A stretch of 64,000 nucleotides of DNA from a bacterium (GTDB lineage Bacteria; Moduliflexota; Moduliflexia; Moduliflexales; JAUQPW01). Position numbers and translations under genes: made by a program. Within the stretch, counting starts at the first letter, position 1; every line of letters begins with the position of its first letter. Below are positions 47,028-54,673 of this stretch, in pieces. Location: NCBI GenBank assembly GCA_030550175.1, contig JAUQPW010000009.1, forward strand, positions 1 through 64,000, in the 5' to 3' direction. Below the pieces are notes generated by a model. It had not been told where the DNA came from, made no database searches, and saw only the letters and a list, made by a program, of their open reading frames with translations.

Positions 47028-47085
47028 GCCCTCACTCCTGGTCCTTCTCCCGAAGCCTCGAGAGAGGGGTGTAGGGGTGAGGGCA
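47028..47085. repeat. CCCTCACTCC ... GGGGTGAGGG hairpin repeat
   Basis: The arms CCCTCACTCC and GGGGTGAGGG plus the inner CTTCTCCCGAAGCCTCGAGAG region form a long imperfect hairpin. It is the same family as 5767-5815, 33166-33213 and 33310-33352. Confidence 0.6.
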
Positions 47086-47122
47086 GAGCATTCCACAAAA
47101 CTAACTTTACAAGGTAACAGTT

Positions 47123-47156
47123 CTTTTAGTATGAAAATAAATTTTCATACTAAAAG
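47123..47156 (+). promoter_or_regulatory. Perfect AT-rich palindrome upstream of the CofD/YvcK-family gene
   Basis: CTTTTAGTATGAAAAT and its exact reverse complement are separated by only AA (16-bp arms). It ends 29 bases before the ATG at 47186. The symmetry fits a repressor operator or a cruciform. It is not followed by a T tract suitable for termination in the plus direction. Confidence 0.45.
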
Positions 47157-47185
47157 ATAGGCCCTTTACTTACCCACGAGATCTT

Positions 47186-48199
47186 ATGGCACTAAAAAAG
47201 GTGGTTTCCCTGGGTGGAAGTTCAGGTCCCAGATTGGTGTTTGAGAGTATCGGATCTTTCCCGGATATTCAGCTAACAGCCATCGTTGCCACGACAGATA
47301 CTGGAAGCAGTACAGGGATCATCCGTAAGAATTTTTCCATCCCCGCTCCAGGGGATCTGCGGGCCACCCTGGCCCTCATGGCGGATCCTCCGGAAGCTTA
47401 TAAACTCTTAAAAGAACTGTTTGAATATCGGCTTCAGCCGAGTTTTTCAACGGACCTTAAGAATATGGCCTTTGGGAATCTCTTTATTACAGCTTTAGCT
47501 GAACTGTTGGGAGATTTTGATCAGGCTATCCAATGGCTTCATCAATTCTTACAAGTCCGGGGAAAGGTTTTACCCGTCTCCCTTCAAAGCACTCATATTT
47601 GTGCCGAGTTGGAAGACGGATCCATTATAAAGGGAGAGTACTCCATCCGACAACCCCACAAACCTCCCATTAAAAAGATCTTCCTGGAAGATCCGGAGGT
47701 TAAAGCCAACCCGGCTTGTCTTCAGGCTTTACATACGGCTGATCTCATCGTGATAGGCCCCGGTTGTCTTTATACCAGTCAAATCGCCTGTTTGATCTTT
47801 CCGGGTATCGTAGAAGCCATTCAAAAATCTCCCGCCAAAAAGGTTTACATTTGTAATACAACTACCTATCCGGGTCAGACCGATGGTTTCACCTGCTTAC
47901 GCCATGTGGAAGAAATTATGGCCTACCTTGGGAAGAATGTTCTGCATTATGCCCTTATCAACCAGGGAACCCCTTCCCAAGAGGTCCTGGACTTATATGC
48001 CCAGGAGGGGTGTATATTTATGGACTTAACGCCGGAAATGCGAGATCAAATTCAGAATTTAAATATCCGTATATTGAGCGGTTATCTTTTAGAACCTGAA
48101 AGAAAAGAAAAAAGAAAACTTCACAAGTTAGATACCATCCGGTTGGATCCTGGAAAGGTTGGATTACTCTTATATCAGATCTTAACCTGTAAAGAATAA
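47186..48199 (+). CDS. CofD/YvcK-family protein (gluconeogenesis factor-like)
   Basis: 337 residues. The fold signature is visible but divergent: KKVVSLGGSSGPRLVFES where YvcK has GGGTG, then ATTDTGSSTGIIRKNF where YvcK has DDGGSSG-R, and PAPGDLRATLALMA, which matches the family's PPGDIRNCL region well. The middle has MAFGNLFITALAEL and LIVIGPGCLYTSQIACLI. YvcK binds UDP-GlcNAc and steers carbon between glycolysis and cell-wall synthesis; CofD makes a coenzyme F420 precursor. The substitutions in the first loop make either assignment uncertain. The gene abuts the next with no gap between the stop codons. Confidence 0.75.
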   Translation: MALKKVVSLGGSSGPRLVFESIGSFPDIQLTAIVATTDTGSSTGIIRKNFSIPAPGDLRATLALMADPPEAYKLLKELFEYRLQPSFSTDLKNMAFGNLFITALAELLGDFDQAIQWLHQFLQVRGKVLPVSLQSTHICAELEDGSIIKGEYSIRQPHKPPIKKIFLEDPEVKANPACLQALHTADLIVIGPGCLYTSQIACLIFPGIVEAIQKSPAKKVYICNTTTYPGQTDGFTCLRHVEEIMAYLGKNVLHYALINQGTPSQEVLDLYAQEGCIFMDLTPEMRDQIQNLNIRILSGYLLEPERKEKRKLHKLDTIRLDPGKVGLLLYQILTCKE

Positions 48200-49141
48200 T
48201 CAGAACCAGCGTCTCTTATCTACCATATTCTTTAAAGGCTCACCTCCAATAAACCGTCGAAGGTTCTCTTTTACAACGTTGATTCGACGCTCTGCCGTAT
48301 GAGGGTCTTCTCCCGCAGTATGGGGAGTTATGATGACATTTTCCATGCCCCAAAGGGGATGGTGAGAAGGGAGAGGTTCGATTTCAAATACATCCAATCC
48401 TGCACCGGCAATTTCACCGTTTTGCAGGACCGTAGTTAAGGCTGCCAGATCCACCACAGCCCCACGTCCCACATTGATAAAGTAAGCGGTTTTCTTCATC
48501 TGTCTGAATTGGGCCATACCGATCATTTTAACCGTTTCGGGGGTTTGCGGTACACAAACTACGACAAAATCAGATTCTGTTAAGAGCTTATTTAATCGAT
48601 CAAGCCCCCATAAGGCCTTAACAAATCTGGGCTTTCTTTTTTTGACCGCATCAACGGCAATGACGCGCATCCCGGAAGCTGCTCCCCGTCTGGCCACCTC
48701 CGTTCCGATTCCCCCCAGTCCGATAATCCCTAAGGTCTGGTCCGCAAGATGGATGACAGGAACACCCCCCTGCCATTTTCGTTGGAATTGCCGTCGAAGG
48801 TAAATATGAAACCCACGGGCAAAACACAGAATATATCCCATGACATGATCTGCAATATGATCGCTGTAAATCCCTTGCATATTGGTGAGAATCACGTCAC
48901 TTTCCATCAACGCGGGGAACATATAATGTTCAAGTCCGGCAATAGGCGTTTGAATCCATCGCAATTTTCTCGCCTTCGCCAAAAGGGCCGGGGTAATGGT
49001 CCCATACATGGCATCCACCTCGTCTATAACCTCAAGCGCTTTCTCTTCTTCCTGGATATTCAAAATTTCAACCTCTTTTGAAACGGATTGAATCTCTTGA
49101 AGGGATTTCTCATCTATTGCAGGATAAATCAGGAATTTCAT
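48200..49141 (-). CDS. D-isomer-specific 2-hydroxyacid dehydrogenase
   Basis: 313 residues. NAD-binding motif TLGIIGLGGIGTEVARRGAA, the arginine in FINVGRGAVVD, the glutamate in VFEIEPLPSHHPLW and the catalytic histidine in NVIITPHTAGED are all present. The N-terminal substrate domain is typical (FLIYPAIDEKSLQE). It interconverts a 2-oxoacid and a D-2-hydroxyacid such as glyoxylate/glycolate or hydroxypyruvate/glycerate, which would suit the glyoxylate genes at the window start, but substrate is uncertain. It converges on the CofD/YvcK gene with zero spacing and no visible terminator. Confidence 0.88.
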   Translation of the reverse strand: MKFLIYPAIDEKSLQEIQSVSKEVEILNIQEEEKALEVIDEVDAMYGTITPALLAKARKLRWIQTPIAGLEHYMFPALMESDVILTNMQGIYSDHIADHVMGYILCFARGFHIYLRRQFQRKWQGGVPVIHLADQTLGIIGLGGIGTEVARRGAASGMRVIAVDAVKKRKPRFVKALWGLDRLNKLLTESDFVVVCVPQTPETVKMIGMAQFRQMKKTAYFINVGRGAVVDLAALTTVLQNGEIAGAGLDVFEIEPLPSHHPLWGMENVIITPHTAGEDPHTAERRINVVKENLRRFIGGEPLKNMVDKRRWF

Positions 49142-49210
49142 AAGGTATACTCCTTTTAGAAGTAATCTTTCAAAGTCAAAGATTTTATATTAACTTTAAA
49201 TAGGGAGAAT

Positions 49211-49648
49211 ATGGAGCGTCAAGGATTTTATCCACCGGAAAGTCATTATTTTTTCTTCTACGGAACCTTATGTCGGAGGGGTCCTAATTTCAAAAAATAC
49301 GCCTACGACGCCTTAACCATTCAAGAAGCCAGAACCTTGGGAGAACTTTATCGCCTTCCCCAGGGGTATCCGGTTCTGCTATCCGGTCCTACCGGCTATG
49401 TTTACGGTGAGGTCATGACCTTTCCAGATACCTGGAAAGTCTTGGAACGATTAGACGAGTTGGAGGAATATAATGAAAAAGATCCCGAAGGAAGCTATTA
49501 CCTTCGGGTTTTAAAGGACGTTGAGATTCTGGCAACCGGTGAACACCTCCAGGCCTGGTGCTATCTGTTTCCGGAGAATCGTCGTAAGGAACTTGAAAAG
49601 ATTGCTGTCAGGCTTCCTACGGGATATTGGGAGCCAACCGAACTTTAG
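49211..49648 (+). CDS. Gamma-glutamylcyclotransferase-like protein
   Basis: 145 residues. The substrate loop is YFFFYGTLCRRGPNF. The conserved Gly/Pro and acid regions follow: LYRLPQGYPVLLSGP, YVYGEVMTFP and RLDELEEYNEK, with the catalytic-type glutamate in the last. C-terminal AWCYLF strand. AIG2/GGCT members cyclise gamma-glutamyl amino acids to 5-oxoproline or have related roles. It is divergent from the hydroxyacid dehydrogenase, with a 69-base gap. Fold assignment is good, function only probable. Confidence 0.8.
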   Translation: MERQGFYPPESHYFFFYGTLCRRGPNFKKYAYDALTIQEARTLGELYRLPQGYPVLLSGPTGYVYGEVMTFPDTWKVLERLDELEEYNEKDPEGSYYLRVLKDVEILATGEHLQAWCYLFPENRRKELEKIAVRLPTGYWEPTEL

Positions 49649-49658
49649 AGTTTCTTCT

Positions 49659-51239
49659 TTATCGAACCCGCCTTCTGAGTACCCGACTGAGAACTTCTCT
49701 AGCAGCGCGTTCACCGGATTCACTGGCTCCGTTCATAAATCCTTGAAAATCAAGACTTGTATGTTCTCCGGCAAAGTGGAGGCCCTTAACCGGTTCCATT
49801 TCGGCTCCTGCCAGGGTTGTATATTGACCCGGTCGATAACAGGCATAGCTTCCTTTAACGAAAGGTGCCGTCGGCCAATGGTAACGGGCAGCTTGCCCGG
49901 TATAAGCCGTTGTGGCTCCGGGGAAAATTTTATTGATCTGGGAGACAAAATCGGCGGCTTGTTCCTGGGGAGTTCCATCACCGACTTTAATTCCACGATT
50001 TCCTCCCACGAAGTTTGTCAGAATTCCATGTTTACCGGCCTGTCCACGGCTCGTATCCCAAGAGGATTGATAACCCAGATCTGAAAAAGTACTGCCGTTA
50101 CTTCCGGCTATCCGCCAGATCCGTTGGGAAAAGCCTGCGATAATCTTCGCATTGGTACCATAGCCGAGAGTCTCTATAGCAAGTTGTTTAGCCGGAGGGA
50201 GTGGGACCTGGATTTTAACCTGTCGGAGCATGGTAAAAGGAATGGCCAGAACCACCTCGTCGGCCGTAATATCTCTGACCTTACCGGCCTGGTTGATCGT
50301 CAATCGATAAGTTCCATTGGCCAGCTGCCGGATTGCTTCCAGGCGAGTTTCAAACTCAATGGGTCGCCGAAGTCGCTGAGCAAGTCGTTTCGGTACACTA
50401 TCATTACCTTCAGCGATATGGAAGCGCTCATCACTTTCCCCGAAGAGCTTGAAGTGATCTGGATCGGTTCCGATCAGAAAGAGTAAATTCAGAGCACTTT
50501 GTTCATCCACTTCAAGGCCGTATTCCCCCAGATAGGCCACTTCCAGTAAAGATCGAATGACCCCGGTTACACCCCGTGTGTCTAACCACTCAGCAATACT
50601 GAGACGGTCCAGGACTTGACCGTTGTGGGGATTTTTATAGGTTACCGATCCATCCCCGGTAAGGGTTGCAAGATCTTTCATAATAAGCGCAGCCACCGGG
50701 CGAAAATTTTCTACGATCTCAACATAGGGCACAGAACGGTTTTCAAAGTAATAAACATCCGAGATCAAGTTATCATCGGCCTTATGAACATCGATCAGCG
50801 TAAGTCCCAGCTCTTTGACCAGGCGCCGAAGCGAGGTATGTCCTGTATCAATGAACTCACCGCCCAACTCTGCAATCTGGCCGTCAGGAAAAGCATTACG
50901 CAAGGTAAACATACGTCCCCCCACCCGGGTATCTGCCTCCAGCACACGGGCCCGGATCCCTGCTTGCTGAAGTCGATAGGCACAGGTCAGCCCGGCACAA
51001 CCTGCACCTACAATGACAACACGGGGACCATCGGCGGCCATCACCGAAAATTCTGGAAACACTCCTTCCATCACCATCCCGGCTACGGCAGCGGTGGTTG
51101 TTTGAAGGAACCGGCGACGACTCCATTGAACCTCGGCAATCTGCTCAAGCCCTTCCGTTGTGGAAATACCCTTCGCTTCAAAGTACGCGGCAAGTTTTAA
51201 GGTACGTTGAATTTTAGAGAAAAGTTGGGTTCTAGCCAT
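49659..51239 (-). CDS. Tat-exported flavin amine oxidase
   Basis: 526 residues. The twin-arginine signal WSRRRFLQTTTAAVAG begins near residue 35, after an unusually long N-region, so the protein is probably moved folded to the periplasm. The FAD site is VVIVGAGCAGLTCAYRLQQA with ADTRVGGRMFTL. The C-terminal FAD segment is GLHFAGEHTSLDFQGFMNGA. This is the monoamine/L-amino-acid oxidase family; the substrate amine is unknown. Start ATG at 51239. The DUF4241 gene lies 40 bases upstream on the same strand. Confidence 0.9.
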   Translation of the reverse strand: MARTQLFSKIQRTLKLAAYFEAKGISTTEGLEQIAEVQWSRRRFLQTTTAAVAGMVMEGVFPEFSVMAADGPRVVIVGAGCAGLTCAYRLQQAGIRARVLEADTRVGGRMFTLRNAFPDGQIAELGGEFIDTGHTSLRRLVKELGLTLIDVHKADDNLISDVYYFENRSVPYVEIVENFRPVAALIMKDLATLTGDGSVTYKNPHNGQVLDRLSIAEWLDTRGVTGVIRSLLEVAYLGEYGLEVDEQSALNLLFLIGTDPDHFKLFGESDERFHIAEGNDSVPKRLAQRLRRPIEFETRLEAIRQLANGTYRLTINQAGKVRDITADEVVLAIPFTMLRQVKIQVPLPPAKQLAIETLGYGTNAKIIAGFSQRIWRIAGSNGSTFSDLGYQSSWDTSRGQAGKHGILTNFVGGNRGIKVGDGTPQEQAADFVSQINKIFPGATTAYTGQAARYHWPTAPFVKGSYACYRPGQYTTLAGAEMEPVKGLHFAGEHTSLDFQGFMNGASESGERAAREVLSRVLRRRVR

Positions 51240-51279
51240 GACAAATCCTCCGAATCGGTCGGTAAAAAAGTGGCCCCTT

Positions 51280-51927
51280 TTACACAGCCTCTTCTAGATC
51301 CAAAAGGTCAAAATCGGTTACCACACGACTGACGCGTCCATCTGAGCTGTACCCCAGGTAGGTTGCATAAAAACCATTTCCAAAGCCCGACGAAAAGGCT
51401 ATGAAATTTGCTCCATTGGAAGGATTCATACATATATTTATCCAGGACCAGGAGGGAAGGTAGGTTTTTTCAAACTCCGAAATTAACCTTTCTCGATAGC
51501 CTTCTTCATTCCCTAATTTCTCCATAAGTATCTGAGCCGTCTCCACATCCATAAAACATCCCATTTCCGAGTCAATCCCATAGCCGAATATCTCCCTCTC
51601 CCTCAGAGAGCCCAGATCTTGACCCGAAATCGTAGCCATTTCCCATCGTATGGGCACTTCATGACCTATCTGGATCATAGCACAGGCAACCCTCTCATCC
51701 CCAGCATCCAGGAAATGGGCAACACTTAAAATAACCGGATAAGAACCCGGTCTAAAACTTACCGTAAAGGGTTTGGGTTCCGGACAAACCAAAGGATCAC
51801 AAGCAACTAACTTACCTGAAGTCAGAACCAGCTTTCCAATGGGGTGACATTTTAAAATGATTTCTTCATCGGCAACTACTATTTTTTGACCATCCTGAAA
51901 GGCTTTGGAAAAGTCTGAATGTTTCAT
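51280..51927 (-). CDS. DUF4241 family protein
   Basis: 215 residues, cytoplasmic, no signal peptide. It contains the family pattern IFGYGIDSEMGCFMD in the middle and the C-terminal SGFGNGFYATYLGYSSDG region that resembles DUF4241 proteins. The C-terminus is acidic (FDLLDLEEAV). DUF4241 proteins are found among putative immunity proteins of polymorphic toxin systems as well as alone. No toxin gene is adjacent, so a stand-alone role is possible. Function unknown. Confidence 0.65.
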   Translation of the reverse strand: MKHSDFSKAFQDGQKIVVADEEIILKCHPIGKLVLTSGKLVACDPLVCPEPKPFTVSFRPGSYPVILSVAHFLDAGDERVACAMIQIGHEVPIRWEMATISGQDLGSLREREIFGYGIDSEMGCFMDVETAQILMEKLGNEEGYRERLISEFEKTYLPSWSWINICMNPSNGANFIAFSSGFGNGFYATYLGYSSDGRVSRVVTDFDLLDLEEAV

Positions 51928-52263
51928 GGGTTATCCTCCAAACATAATCAAAGGGATAAAATCTAACCAGGGTTTACCTCTAGATTTGTCGTCATTATAA
52001 AGATTAATGGGAAGGATGCAAGGAGAAAATGTAAAAAAGAAAGGGTTCCCAGGCTAAAGATTTCTCTTCATCGACCCGCTTAATTCAAACGATCCAAAGA
52101 AATAGCTTGACGGAGTATTCCGCCGACAGATATATAACAGATAGATAAAAGCTATACTTTCGAGGTTCAATTCCGCAAAAGTATAGATAAATAATGGTTG
52201 GAGAAAACGGACTAAAGTATCCGGCTTCGATTTAGTCATCAGCGAGAAGGGAGGAGAGTAAGT
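51928..52263. other. Divergent intergenic region, 336 bp
   Basis: It lies between the DUF4241 gene and the thiolase gene. It holds a candidate plus-strand promoter at 52107-52136 and GGGAGGAGAGTAAGT before the thiolase ATG at 52264. No gene is supported. Confidence 0.45.
52107..52136 (+). promoter_or_regulatory. Candidate promoter for the thiolase gene
   Basis: TTGACG (52107-52112), 18-base spacer, TATATA (52131-52136). The -35 is 5 of 6 to consensus; the spacer is slightly long. Confidence 0.35.
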
Positions 52264-53460
52264 ATGCATAAAGATGTTGTTATTATCGGAGGGGCCCGGA
52301 CGCCTTTCGGGAAATTCTTGGGAAGCCTCAAGGATATAGACTCTGTAGAGCTGGCTACCATAGCCTCTAAGGAAGCCATCAGGCGAGCCCGAATCACACC
52401 AGATCGAATTGATCATGTGGTTTTTGGGAATGTTATTCAAACCCATAAGGGATCTATTTATTTAGCCAGGCATATCGGCTTAAAATCGGGTGTTCCCATT
52501 TCAACCCCGGCCCTTACTGTAAACCGACTGTGTGGCTCCGGCTTACAGGCCATAGTCTATGGAGCCCAATTGCTTTTGTTAGGTGAAGCAACCTTTGTAC
52601 TGGCAGGTGGAACGGAGAATATGAGTCAAGCCCCCTATGTTTTACGAGGAGCTCGGGAGGGCTTCAGGCTCTCATTTGCCGGAAATGAACCGGTATTACA
52701 GGATTCTCTGGGAGACGCTTTGGTAGATACCTATCACGATACGCCCATGGCTATCACGGCCGAAAACTTAGCCCAAAAATATCAAATCACCCGACAGGAA
52801 GTAGATGAATTTGCTTTGCGGAGCCAGATGAAGGCCCGGGCGGCTATTATGGAAGGAAGACTTAAGGAAGAGATCGTCCCGGTGGAGATAACGGATAAAA
52901 AAGGACGGACCTCTATTTTTGACACCGATGAACATCCGCGCATGGATACCACCCTGGAAGGACTTATGAAATTACCTCCGGTATTTAAAAAAGACGGATG
53001 TGTAACGGCAGGCAATGCAAGTGGAATTTGTGACGGTGCAGCAGCCGTTGTTTTGACCACCGCAGAGATAGCCGAAAAAGAAGGCCTTACCCCCCTGGGA
53101 AGATTAGTTAACTGGGGTTTGGCCGGTGTAGATCCTGATATCATGGGAATCGGCCCGGCAGATGCCACCAGAATTGTACTTAAAAAAGCAAATCTAAGCC
53201 TGAAGGATATGGATCTGATCGAGATTAATGAAGCCTTTGCCGCCCAATATTTAGCCGTAGAGAAAGAATTAGGCCTCGACCGGGAGAAAGTGAATGTAAA
53301 CGGTGGCGCCATTGCCTTAGGGCATCCGGTAGGCGCCAGTGGGGCCCGGCTGGCTTTAACCCTCCTCTATGAACTTCGACGTCGAGAAGCTAAATACGGT
53401 CTGGCAAGCCTCTGTATTGGGGGTGGACAGGGAATCGCAGCGATTTTTGAAAGAATATAA
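52264..53460 (+). CDS. Acetyl-CoA C-acyltransferase (thiolase)
   Basis: 398 residues with a strong GGAGGAG site. The nucleophile cysteine is in TVNRLCGSGLQAI (near residue 90), the active-site histidine in GGAIALGHPVGASGAR (near 354), and the second cysteine in LASLCIGGGQG (near 384). ARTPFGKFLGSL and NVIQTHKG are typical of acetoacetyl-CoA/3-ketoacyl-CoA thiolases. With the 3-hydroxyacyl-CoA dehydrogenase gene 135 bases downstream it forms a short-chain acyl-CoA pathway (beta-oxidation or acetoacetyl-CoA synthesis and reduction). Confidence 0.93.
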   Translation: MHKDVVIIGGARTPFGKFLGSLKDIDSVELATIASKEAIRRARITPDRIDHVVFGNVIQTHKGSIYLARHIGLKSGVPISTPALTVNRLCGSGLQAIVYGAQLLLLGEATFVLAGGTENMSQAPYVLRGAREGFRLSFAGNEPVLQDSLGDALVDTYHDTPMAITAENLAQKYQITRQEVDEFALRSQMKARAAIMEGRLKEEIVPVEITDKKGRTSIFDTDEHPRMDTTLEGLMKLPPVFKKDGCVTAGNASGICDGAAAVVLTTAEIAEKEGLTPLGRLVNWGLAGVDPDIMGIGPADATRIVLKKANLSLKDMDLIEINEAFAAQYLAVEKELGLDREKVNVNGGAIALGHPVGASGARLALTLLYELRRREAKYGLASLCIGGGQGIAAIFERI

Positions 53461-53486
53461 ATAAATGGAAAGAACTCACTCTTTCG

Positions 53487-53587
53487 CCTCTAAGACCCAA
53501 AGGTGCTAAGATTTGCTAAGATTCTGAAGGTCTTTAGGTTCCTTCCAATAAGTAGAAAACAGGCTTAGTGCCTTTGAGTCTTAGAGG
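53487..53587. repeat. Long inverted repeat between thiolase and 3-hydroxyacyl-CoA dehydrogenase genes
   Basis: CCTCTAAGACCCAAAGGTGCTAAG (arm 53487-53510, given in two parts: CCTCTAAGACCC, AAAGGTGCTAAG) pairs with 53564-53587 over 24 positions: 21 Watson-Crick, two G-U and one mismatch. The 53-base loop is ordinary sequence. It ends 8 bases before the ATG of the dehydrogenase gene, where no separate ribosome binding site is seen. It resembles dispersed TCTTAGAGG-type repeats. Confidence 0.6.
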
Positions 53588-53595
53588 TTCTGGAT

Positions 53596-54450
53596 ATGCA
53601 AATTAAACATGTTGGGGTCGTTGGATGTGGATTGATGGGCTCGGGTATTGCGCAGGTTTGTGCGCAGGCCGGATATCCAGTTACCGTAAGGGAGATTTCC
53701 CAAGATTTGCTGGATAAAGGACTTCAAAGTATCCACAAGTTTTTGTCAACCGGTGTTGAAAGAAAGAAGTTGACCGAAGAACAAAAAAATCAAATTCTGG
53801 GCCGAATTAAAGGAACAACTCGACTGGAAGACTTAGGGAATTGTGATTTAATCATTGAAGCCGTGGTAGAAGATATTCATATAAAAAAGGAAGTGTTTGG
53901 CGCACTGGACAAGATTTGTCCTCCTGAAACCATTCTGGCCAGTAATACCTCCTCCCTGACGATTATTGAGATGGCTGCAGCTACCGGTCGTCCGGATCGT
54001 GTTGTAGGCTTGCATTTTTTCAATCCGGCTCCCTTGATGAAATTGGTCGAGGTAGTACGAACCATTGCTACAAATGACGAAGTCTTCCAGACAGCCTTTG
54101 AGTTTGTAAAGTCCCTGGGGAAAGAACCCGTGGCGGCTAAGGATAACTCCGGGTTTATCGTTAATTTTCTACTGATTCCCTACCTGCTGGGAGCTATTCG
54201 GGCTCTTGAAAACGGACTGGCTTCTAAAGAGGATATCGATAAGGCCATGAAGCTGGGCTGCGGATACCCCATGGGACCCTTTGAACTCCTGGATTTCGTG
54301 GGATTGGATACTACTTACAAAGTCGCCAATATCCTCTTTGAAGAATATCGAGATCGCCTTTACGCTCCACCCCCTCTGTTGAAAAAAATGGTTCTGGCCG
54401 GTTATCTGGGAAGAAAATCCGGGAAAGGATTTTATGATTACACAAAGTAG
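53596..54450 (+). CDS. 3-hydroxybutyryl-CoA dehydrogenase
   Basis: 284 residues, typical length. NAD motif GVVGCGLMGSGIAQVCAQAG, catalytic histidine in GLHFFNPAPLMKLVEVV, the conserved KDNSGFIVNFLLIP and the C-terminal GYLGRKSGKGFYDY. It interconverts acetoacetyl-CoA and 3-hydroxybutyryl-CoA. It follows the thiolase gene. Regulation could involve the hairpin reaching almost to the start codon. Confidence 0.95.
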   Translation: MQIKHVGVVGCGLMGSGIAQVCAQAGYPVTVREISQDLLDKGLQSIHKFLSTGVERKKLTEEQKNQILGRIKGTTRLEDLGNCDLIIEAVVEDIHIKKEVFGALDKICPPETILASNTSSLTIIEMAAATGRPDRVVGLHFFNPAPLMKLVEVVRTIATNDEVFQTAFEFVKSLGKEPVAAKDNSGFIVNFLLIPYLLGAIRALENGLASKEDIDKAMKLGCGYPMGPFELLDFVGLDTTYKVANILFEEYRDRLYAPPPLLKKMVLAGYLGRKSGKGFYDYTK

Positions 54451-54504
54451 CTACACAAGGATCTCCCCGGTTCCTTTATGAAATAGGTTTTTCTTAACAC
54501 CTAA

Positions 54505-54569
54505 CCCTCTCATTCCCATACTCCCCCCTGTATCCCCCCGTGGACGGGGGGAGTATGGGAATGAGAGGG
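54505..54569. repeat. Perfect 24-bp inverted repeat (CCCTCTCATTCCCATAC type)
   Basis: The arms 54505-54528 and 54546-54569 are exact reverse complements around a 17-base loop that itself contains complementary CCCCCC/GGGGG. It lies between convergent genes. There is no T tract, so it is not a classical terminator but may block transcription as RNA. The arm's CCCATACTCCCCC core recurs as short iterations at 1-42. Confidence 0.75.
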
Positions 54570-54673
54570 TTCGGGTAGGTAATCCAACGGTGGGTCCTCC
54601 AAAGCCATTTCGTCGGATGATGACAATATCATCTGTATTCTTAAGCTATTGCAAATCGGATAGGGGATAAGGT

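Larger units (their letters stand above)
46326..47185. other. Intergenic region, 860 bp, AT-rich then repeat-rich
   Basis: 46326-46790 is AT-rich with no gene I can support and may carry the clpB promoter. 46786-46940 holds several AGCCCC/GGGGCT hairpins (for example GCCCCTTCGGGGC), related in style to the interior of the TIR repeats but without their ends. 47028-47085 is a CCCTCA/CTCTC-GAGAGAGGGG/GTGAGGG repeat. A perfect palindrome follows at 47123-47156. Confidence 0.55.

Noticed and set aside
49521..50084. 187-codon plus-strand ORF opposite the amine oxidase gene
   Set aside because: It is antisense to a gene with clear FAD motifs and has no domain or ribosome binding site of its own.
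51280..51927. Toxin-immunity locus around the DUF4241 gene
   Set aside because: DUF4241 can be an immunity protein, but neighbours are an amine oxidase and a thiolase; no toxin or secretion gene is adjacent.
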